DNA from: Thermoleophilia bacterium
GTDB taxonomy: Bacteria > Actinomycetota > Thermoleophilia > Gaiellales > Gaiellaceae
Reading direction: 5' to 3'
NCBI GenBank assembly: GCA_020845695.1
Contig: JADLFG010000040.1
Location: 1 to 64,000 of the forward strand
Length of the DNA stretch: 64,000 nt
The notes beneath the pieces were generated by a model. It was not told where the DNA came from. It worked only from the letters and a program-made list of their open reading frames with translations, and did no database searches. The position numbers were made by a program, and so were the translations under genes. This document shows, in pieces, positions 59,302 to 64,000 of the stretch. Within the stretch, counting starts at the first letter, position 1. Each line of letters begins with the position of its first letter.

Positions 59302-60186
59302 TCACGCCCAGTCCACGTTCGAGAGGCTCGCGAGCGCGAGCACGAGCGCGTGCGTGCCCCGCCTGCCGCCACCCTGCGCCTGGAGGGCGACGTACAGCTG
59401 CTCGGCGAGCGCGAGCCCCGGCAGCGAGAGGCGGAGGCGACGCGCCTCGGCCAGCGCGATGCCCATGTCCTTGACGAAGTGGTCGACCATGAAGCCCGGG
59501 GCGAAGTCGCCGGCGAGCATGCGCGGCCCGTAGTTCTCGAGCGACCAGGAGCCGGCGGCGCCGCCGGCCACCGACTCGAGCACCGTCGCCGGCTCGAGCC
59601 CGGCGCGCTGGGCGTACAGCAGCGCCTCGCAGACCCCGACCATCCCGGTCGCGATCAGGATCTGGTTGACCATCTTCGCGTGCTGGCCGGCGCCGGGGCC
59701 GCCCTGGTGGACGACCGTCTTCCCCATCTTCTCGAGCAGCGGGCGCGCCCGGGCAAGCGCGTCCGCGTCGCCGCCGACCATGACCGACAAGGTCGCGTTG
59801 CGGGCGCCGACGTCGCCGCCCGAGACCGGTGCGTCCAGCGCCGCCACGCCCCGGGCGGCGGCGGCGGCGTGGATCTCGACCGCGAGCGACGGCTCGCTCG
59901 TGGTCAGGTCGACGAGCAGCGAGCCCTCGCGCGCGCCGGCCAGCACCCCGTCGGGCCCGAGGATGACCTCACGCACGTCGGCCGGGAAGCCGACGATCGT
60001 GAACACGACCTCGGACGCCGCAGCGACCTCGGCGGGCGAGCCGGCCCAGGCGGCTCCGCGCTCGAGCAGCGGCGCGGCGCGCTCCCGCGTACGCGTGTAG
60101 ACCGTCGCCTCGTGGCCGGCGGCGAGCAGGTGGCCGCACATCGAGCAGCCCATCACGCCGGTGCCGATCCAGCCGACGCGTGTCAC
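59302..60186 (-). CDS. 3-hydroxyisobutyrate dehydrogenase-family oxidoreductase
   Basis: The 294-aa beta-hydroxyacid dehydrogenase has the NAD(P)-binding [17 protein letters not shown], the substrate motif [17 protein letters not shown] and the catalytic lysine in [14 protein letters not shown]. The substrate could be tartronate semialdehyde, 3-hydroxyisobutyrate or succinate semialdehyde-like. The GTG at 60186 overlaps the ThDP-enzyme stop by GTGA. It is the last gene of the catabolic operon. Pairing with a glyoxylate-carboligase-like enzyme would fit tartronate semialdehyde, but this is inference. Confidence 0.87.
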   Translation of the reverse strand: MTRVGWIGTGVMGCSMCGHLLAAGHEATVYTRTRERAAPLLERGAAWAGSPAEVAAASEVVFTIVGFPADVREVILGPDGVLAGAREGSLLVDLTTSEPSLAVEIHAAAAARGVAALDAPVSGGDVGARNATLSVMVGGDADALARARPLLEKMGKTVVHQGGPGAGQHAKMVNQILIATGMVGVCEALLYAQRAGLEPATVLESVAGGAAGSWSLENYGPRMLAGDFAPGFMVDHFVKDMGIALAEARRLRLSLPGLALAEQLYVALQAQGGGRRGTHALVLALASLSNVDWA

Positions 60187-61853
60187 CGCCCGCCGCCTCC
60201 GCCGGCAGCCGCGCGGATCTGGGAGAGCGTCGCCTTCGGGGTGATCGCCTCGGGGTCGACGCGTAGCTCGAGCAGCGCGGGGCCGCCGGCAGCGAGCGCG
60301 CGCTCGAACGCGCCGGCGAAATCCGCGGTCCGCTCGACGACCTCGCCGGCAGCTCCGAACGAGCGGGCGTACGCGGCGAAGTCCGGGTTGACGAGGTCGG
60401 TCCCGTGCGGGCGCCCGGGGAACGCCCGCTCCTGGTGCATCCGGATCGTCCCGTACATGCCGTTGTTGATCACGAGCACGACCACGCCGGCACCGTACTG
60501 GACCGCGGTCGCGAGCTCCTGCCCGTTCATCAGGAAGTCCCCGTCGCCCGAGCAGCAGACGACGATCCGCTCCGGGTGGAGCAGCTTCGCGGCGACGGCC
60601 GCCGGGACCCCGTAGCCCATTGCCCCGCTCGTCGGCCCGAGCTGCGTGCGGTAGCGTCTGAACTGGTAGTAGCGGTGGCACCAGACGGAGAAGTTGCCAG
60701 CACCGTTCGTGAGGATCGCGTCGTCGGGGAGCCTGTCGCGCAGGTGGGCGAGCACGTCGCCGAGGTCGAGAGCGCCCGGCTGCGGGCGGTGGCGCAGGCT
60801 CGCCAGGTAGTCGGCGCGGGCGGCCTCGGTCCAGGCGGCGCGGCCGCTCGCCGCGACGGGCGGTAGGGCGGCAGCGGCGGCGGCGAACGCCGGCAGGCCG
60901 GCGTTGATGGCGACATCCGGCTGGTAGACGCGCCCGAGCTCCTCGACGCCGGGGTGGACGTGGACCAGGCGCTGCCGCGGTCGCGGCACGTCGATGAGCG
61001 TGTAGCCGGAGGTCGTGGCCTCCCCCAGCCGGGTGCCGACGGCGAGCAGCACGTCGGCCTCTCGGATCCGCGCCGCGAGCGCCGGCTCGATCGCGACTCC
61101 GACATCGCCGACGTAGACGCGGGAGTGGTTGTCGACGTAGTCCTGGCAGCGGAAGGAGGCTCCGGTCGGGATCTCCGACGCCTCCGCGAAGGCGAGGAGG
61201 TCCCGGGCGGCCTGCTCGGTGAAACCGCCGCCGCCGACGATCATGAGCGGGCGGGAGGCGCCGGCGAGCAGCTCTCGCATGGCGGCAAGCTCCGCCGCTC
61301 CCGGGTGCGCCTGCACGGGCTGGTAGGGCCCGGCATCGGCGACCTCGCTGCGCTCGGCGAGCATGTCCTCGGGCAGCGCGAGCACGACCGGCCCGGGGCG
61401 GCCGGAGACAGCGGTCGTGAACGCGCGGCTGACGAGCTCCGGCAGTCGGGCCGGGTCGTCGACCTCGGTTGACCACTTCGCGAGCGGAGCGAACAGCGCG
61501 CGGTAGTCGACCTCCTGGAACGCCTCGCGGTCGCGGTGGCCGCGGGCGACCTGCCCGACGAGGAGCAGGAGCGGCGTCGAGTCCTGGAAAGCGGTGTGGA
61601 CGCCGATCGAGGCGTTCGTGGCGCCCGGCCCGCGGGTGACGAAGCAGACTCCGGGACGGCCGGTCAGCTTCCCGTACGCCTCCGCCATGTTGGCGGCGCC
61701 GCCCTCGTGGCGGCAGACGACGAGGCGGATCCGCTCGCGGGTATCGCGGAGGGCGTCGAGGGCGGCGATGTAGCTCTCGCCGGGGACGCAGTAGACCGTG
61801 TCGACGCCGTGGAGCTCGAGCTGGCGGACGAGGATCTCGGCGCCGCTCCTCAC
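60183..61853 (-). CDS. Thiamine-diphosphate-dependent enzyme, acetolactate synthase-like
   Basis: The 556-aa three-domain ThDP enzyme has the catalytic Glu in [17 protein letters not shown], the pyrimidine domain [17 protein letters not shown], and the ThDP-magnesium motif [17 protein letters not shown] continuing to [14 protein letters not shown]. It resembles acetolactate synthase, glyoxylate carboligase and 2-oxoacid decarboxylases; the operon context makes a catabolic role likelier than amino acid synthesis. The GTG at 61853 overlaps the cupin-gene stop by GTGA. Confidence 0.87.
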   Translation of the reverse strand: MRSGAEILVRQLELHGVDTVYCVPGESYIAALDALRDTRERIRLVVCRHEGGAANMAEAYGKLTGRPGVCFVTRGPGATNASIGVHTAFQDSTPLLLLVGQVARGHRDREAFQEVDYRALFAPLAKWSTEVDDPARLPELVSRAFTTAVSGRPGPVVLALPEDMLAERSEVADAGPYQPVQAHPGAAELAAMRELLAGASRPLMIVGGGGFTEQAARDLLAFAEASEIPTGASFRCQDYVDNHSRVYVGDVGVAIEPALAARIREADVLLAVGTRLGEATTSGYTLIDVPRPRQRLVHVHPGVEELGRVYQPDVAINAGLPAFAAAAAALPPVAASGRAAWTEAARADYLASLRHRPQPGALDLGDVLAHLRDRLPDDAILTNGAGNFSVWCHRYYQFRRYRTQLGPTSGAMGYGVPAAVAAKLLHPERIVVCCSGDGDFLMNGQELATAVQYGAGVVVLVINNGMYGTIRMHQERAFPGRPHGTDLVNPDFAAYARSFGAAGEVVERTADFAGAFERALAAGGPALLELRVDPEAITPKATLSQIRAAAGGGGGR

Positions 61854-62407
61854 GGCAGCTCCACCGGCACCTCGAGAAAGACGGTCGCCCGCTGCGTCTT
61901 CGGCGTGTCCGCATCCTCCTCGTTGACGTAGCGGATCGTCCGCCTGCCCGCCCACTCGGCCGGGAGCAGGAGCACGCGGACGAACGCGGTCTCCTCGTCC
62001 GGGCTCGCGACCGCGAGGACCGGGTCGGGGCCGCGCTCGAACCAGGCGTCGCCGGGCCGGTGCGTCTCGGAGCGCCCGGCGGTCTCGACCCGCAGCGCGC
62101 CGTGGAGCAGGCGGCGGATGCCCGGGCCCGGGTGGGTGTGCAGGTGCGCCACGCCGCCCGGGGGGAAGTCGACCCGATCGCAGCGAAGTAGCCAGTCGAC
62201 CCCACGGTCGAGCTCGAGCCCGGCGGAGAGGAGCGCCCCCGGCCGGGGCTCGCGGGCGAGCTCCCAGGCGAGCGCGGGCCCGTCGACACGCGCGGCGCCG
62301 AAGCGGGCTTCGGCGCGGGCGAGGTCGTAGACGACGGTCGCTCCCGGACCGGTCTCGACGCCGGCCGGGCAGTCGCGGAGCGAGAGGACGAGACCGGCCG
62401 GGCTCAA
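61850..62407 (-). CDS. Cupin-domain protein
   Basis: The 185-aa protein has a cupin barrel with the metal-site pattern [20 protein letters not shown] and a second strand set [13 protein letters not shown]. It could be a small-molecule isomerase, a dioxygenase or a binding protein. The TTG at 62407 overlaps the SDR stop as TTGA, which decides the start; longer readings run into the SDR gene in a shadow frame. Confidence 0.75.
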   Translation of the reverse strand: MSPAGLVLSLRDCPAGVETGPGATVVYDLARAEARFGAARVDGPALAWELAREPRPGALLSAGLELDRGVDWLLRCDRVDFPPGGVAHLHTHPGPGIRRLLHGALRVETAGRSETHRPGDAWFERGPDPVLAVASPDEETAFVRVLLLPAEWAGRRTIRYVNEEDADTPKTQRATVFLEVPVELP

Positions 62408-63153
62408 TGGAAGAACTGACCGCCGTCGATCACGATCGTCTGGCCGGTCACGAACGCGGCCTCGGCCGAGGCGAGGTAGGCGACGGCGCCGACGACGTCC
62501 TCGGGAACCTGGTCGCGCTGGATCGTGCGCGCGGCGATCGAGACGCCGCGGAGCTTCTCGACCACCTCCGGGTGCGACCGGACGCCCTCGCTCATCGTGA
62601 AGCCGGGCGCGACGCAGTTGACTCGGATCCCGTCCCTGCCGAGCTCCTTCGCGAGCGCGCGCGTGAAGGCGACGATCGCGCCCTTGCTGGTCACGTAGTG
62701 CAGCAGGAAGGGGACGCCGCGAAACGGCGTGCCGGAGGAGATGTTGACGATCGCACCGCCGCCCGCCGCGCGCAGCGCCGGCACGACCGCGCGGCAGCAG
62801 AGGAACATGCTGGCGACGTTCACGTCCATCACCCGCCGCCACTCCTCGAGCGGGATCTCCTCGAACGGGCGCATCGCGAGCGACGCGTAGAGGCCGGCGT
62901 TGTTGACGAGCACGTCGATCCGGCCGCAGCGGGCAAGCGTCTCCTCGGCCAGCCTGGCCGCGTCCGCCTCGGAGGAGACGTCGGCGACGAGGCCAACGCC
63001 GCCGGGGAAGGCGGCGGCCGCGTCCTCGGCGCGCTCGAGGTCTGCGATCACGATCCGCGCCCCCTCGGCGGCGAGCCCGGTCGCGATCGCGCGGCCGATC
63101 CCCCGGGCGCCACCGGTGACGATCGCAACCTTTCCCTCGAGGCGCCCCGGCAT
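62404..63153 (-). CDS. SDR-family NAD(P)-dependent oxidoreductase
   Basis: The 249-aa classical short-chain dehydrogenase has the cofactor motif VTGGARGIGRAIA, structural NNAGLYA and catalytic Ser-Tyr-Lys in NISSGTPFRGV and HYVTSKGAIVAF. The C-terminal [13 protein letters not shown] is typical. Asp in IVIADLER suggests NAD(H) preference. Its ATG overlaps the NIPSNAP stop by one base (TGATG). Confidence 0.9.
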   Translation of the reverse strand: MPGRLEGKVAIVTGGARGIGRAIATGLAAEGARIVIADLERAEDAAAAFPGGVGLVADVSSEADAARLAEETLARCGRIDVLVNNAGLYASLAMRPFEEIPLEEWRRVMDVNVASMFLCCRAVVPALRAAGGGAIVNISSGTPFRGVPFLLHYVTSKGAIVAFTRALAKELGRDGIRVNCVAPGFTMSEGVRSHPEVVEKLRGVSIAARTIQRDQVPEDVVGAVAYLASAEAAFVTGQTIVIDGGQFFH

Positions 63154-63467
63154 CAGCGGATCGGGGAGAACGAGGTCGGCACCATGATCCGGTTGCGCTG
63201 CGTGTGGATGAGCGGCGCGAGCCTGGGCAGGAACGCCTGCCAGCGCTCGTCCGCCTGGAGGCGAGCGCGCCGCTCCTCGCGCTCGGCGTAGCTCGAGTAG
63301 CCCCAGAGGCTGACGATCGACGACAGGTCGCCGACGTCGACCGTGAACCAGCCGAGCAGGTTGCCGAGGAGCTCCTCCTGGATGGCGATCCCCTCGTCCC
63401 GGTAGAGGCCGACGACCTCGCCGAGCTTGCCGGTGTGAATGTGGTAGGTGCGCTCCTCGACGATCAC
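63153..63467 (-). CDS. NIPSNAP-family protein
   Basis: The 104-aa ferredoxin-like-fold protein has EERTYHIHTGKLGEVVGLYRD at the N-terminus and SLWGYSSYAEREERRARL. Small NIPSNAP proteins are common in catabolic operons; the function is uncertain (possibly isomerase or binding). The ATG at 63467 overlaps the aldehyde dehydrogenase stop. Confidence 0.82.
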   Translation of the reverse strand: MIVEERTYHIHTGKLGEVVGLYRDEGIAIQEELLGNLLGWFTVDVGDLSSIVSLWGYSSYAEREERRARLQADERWQAFLPRLAPLIHTQRNRIMVPTSFSPIR

Positions 63468-64000
63468 TCCCCGATCCCTCCCATCGCCACGTATTTCAGC
63501 TCAAGCCATTCGTCGATCCCGTAGCGGGACCCCTCGCGGCCGATTCCGGACTCCTTGACGCCGCCGAACGGCGCCACCTCGGTCGAGACGAAGCCGGTGT
63601 TGACGCCGACGATTCCCGTCTCGAGCCCTTCAGAGACGCGCCAGACGCGGCCGACGTCGCGCGTGAACATGTAGGCGCAGAGCCCGTGGGGGGTGTCGTT
63701 GGCAATCGCGAGCGCCTCCGCCTCGGTCTCGAACGGGATCAGCCCGGCCACCGGCCCGAACGTCTCCTCGCGGGACATCGCCATCGCGGGCGTGACGCCG
63801 GTCAGCACGGTCGGCTCGAAGAACGTGCCGCCGAGCGCGTGGGGGCCGCCGCCGGTGAGGACCTCGGCCCCGCCGGCGACCGCGCCCTCGACGTGGCGGG
63901 CGACTTTCTCGAGGCCCTGCCCGTCGATCAGCGGGCCGATCTGGGCGCCTTCCTCGACCCCGGGGGCGACCCGGAGGCCCGCGGCGAGCGCGACCAGCCG
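63464..64000 (-). CDS. Aldehyde dehydrogenase, succinate-semialdehyde type (partial, runs off the window)
   Basis: Only the C-terminal 178 residues are inside the window. They contain GAQIGPLIDGQGLEKVARHV, FEPTVLTGV, SREETFGPVAGLIPF and the C-terminal FGGVKESGIGREGSRYGIDEWLE. This pattern is typical of GabD-like NAD(P)+ succinate-semialdehyde or related dehydrogenases. The catalytic cysteine lies beyond the edge. It is the most upstream visible member of the coupled catabolic operon. Confidence 0.87.
   Translation of the reverse strand, partial: RLVALAAGLRVAPGVEEGAQIGPLIDGQGLEKVARHVEGAVAGGAEVLTGGGPHALGGTFFEPTVLTGVTPAMAMSREETFGPVAGLIPFETEAEALAIANDTPHGLCAYMFTRDVGRVWRVSEGLETGIVGVNTGFVSTEVAPFGGVKESGIGREGSRYGIDEWLELKYVAMGGIGE

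Overview
The window is a dense, very GC-rich bacterial chromosome segment with about 70 protein genes and three tRNAs. Most genes lie on the minus strand. Gene content points to an actinobacterium, probably a deep-branching Thermoleophilia-like lineage (inference): a WhiG/FliA-type sigma factor, a second EF-G paralogue, zinc-ribbon L28 and L32, a DtxR regulator and a two-subunit GcvP-like pair. About 20 genes have a TANNNT -10 hexamer ending only 6-9 nt before the start codon, so leaderless mRNAs appear to be normal here. At least one leaderless gene seems to start at ATC, and two operon-internal genes seem to start at CTG.

Layout. 1-4800: tRNA-Cys, tRNA-Gly, a tryptophanase-like lyase and a divergent GcvPA/GcvPB-like pair. 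4800-12300: NAD-kinase-like protein, RNase H, a YqfO-like domain, aldehyde dehydrogenase, two unknown proteins, an EF-G paralogue, the sigma factor, a 55-aa membrane protein and tRNA-Trp. 12300-18000: HypE-like protein, TPR protein, a candidate structured RNA upstream of a small membrane-anchored protein, cyclic-2,3-diphosphoglycerate synthetase-like protein, superoxide dismutase and a threonine-dehydratase-like enzyme. 18000-25700: 2-oxoacid:ferredoxin oxidoreductase, dprA, comM, a lipoprotein cytochrome c, an array of six hairpins, yraN and rnhB.

25700-48300 is the conserved translation/secretion/division supercluster, read on the minus strand as recG-rsmD-coaD-...-yceD-rpmF-plsX-acpP-rnc-smc-ftsY, then ffh-rpsP-khpA-rimM-trmD-lepB-rplS-rnhB. 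It is split between ftsY and ffh by a 7.7-kb accessory island (about 29.7-37.45 kb). The island holds transposase debris with a GTGCCAGGCAC repeat, an intact ISL3 element with a perfect 8-bp target duplication, a single-polypeptide type IIG restriction-modification enzyme, an Xre/RES toxin-antitoxin pair and a 143-bp inverted-repeat element.

48-57 kb carries rpmB, the riboflavin genes ribH-ribBA-ribE-ribD, rpe, rsmB, fmt, def and priA. 57-64 kb has a DtxR-family regulator, metK and a translationally coupled catabolic operon (aldehyde dehydrogenase, NIPSNAP, SDR, cupin, ThDP enzyme, hydroxyisobutyrate-dehydrogenase-like) whose substrate is unknown and which runs off the right edge.
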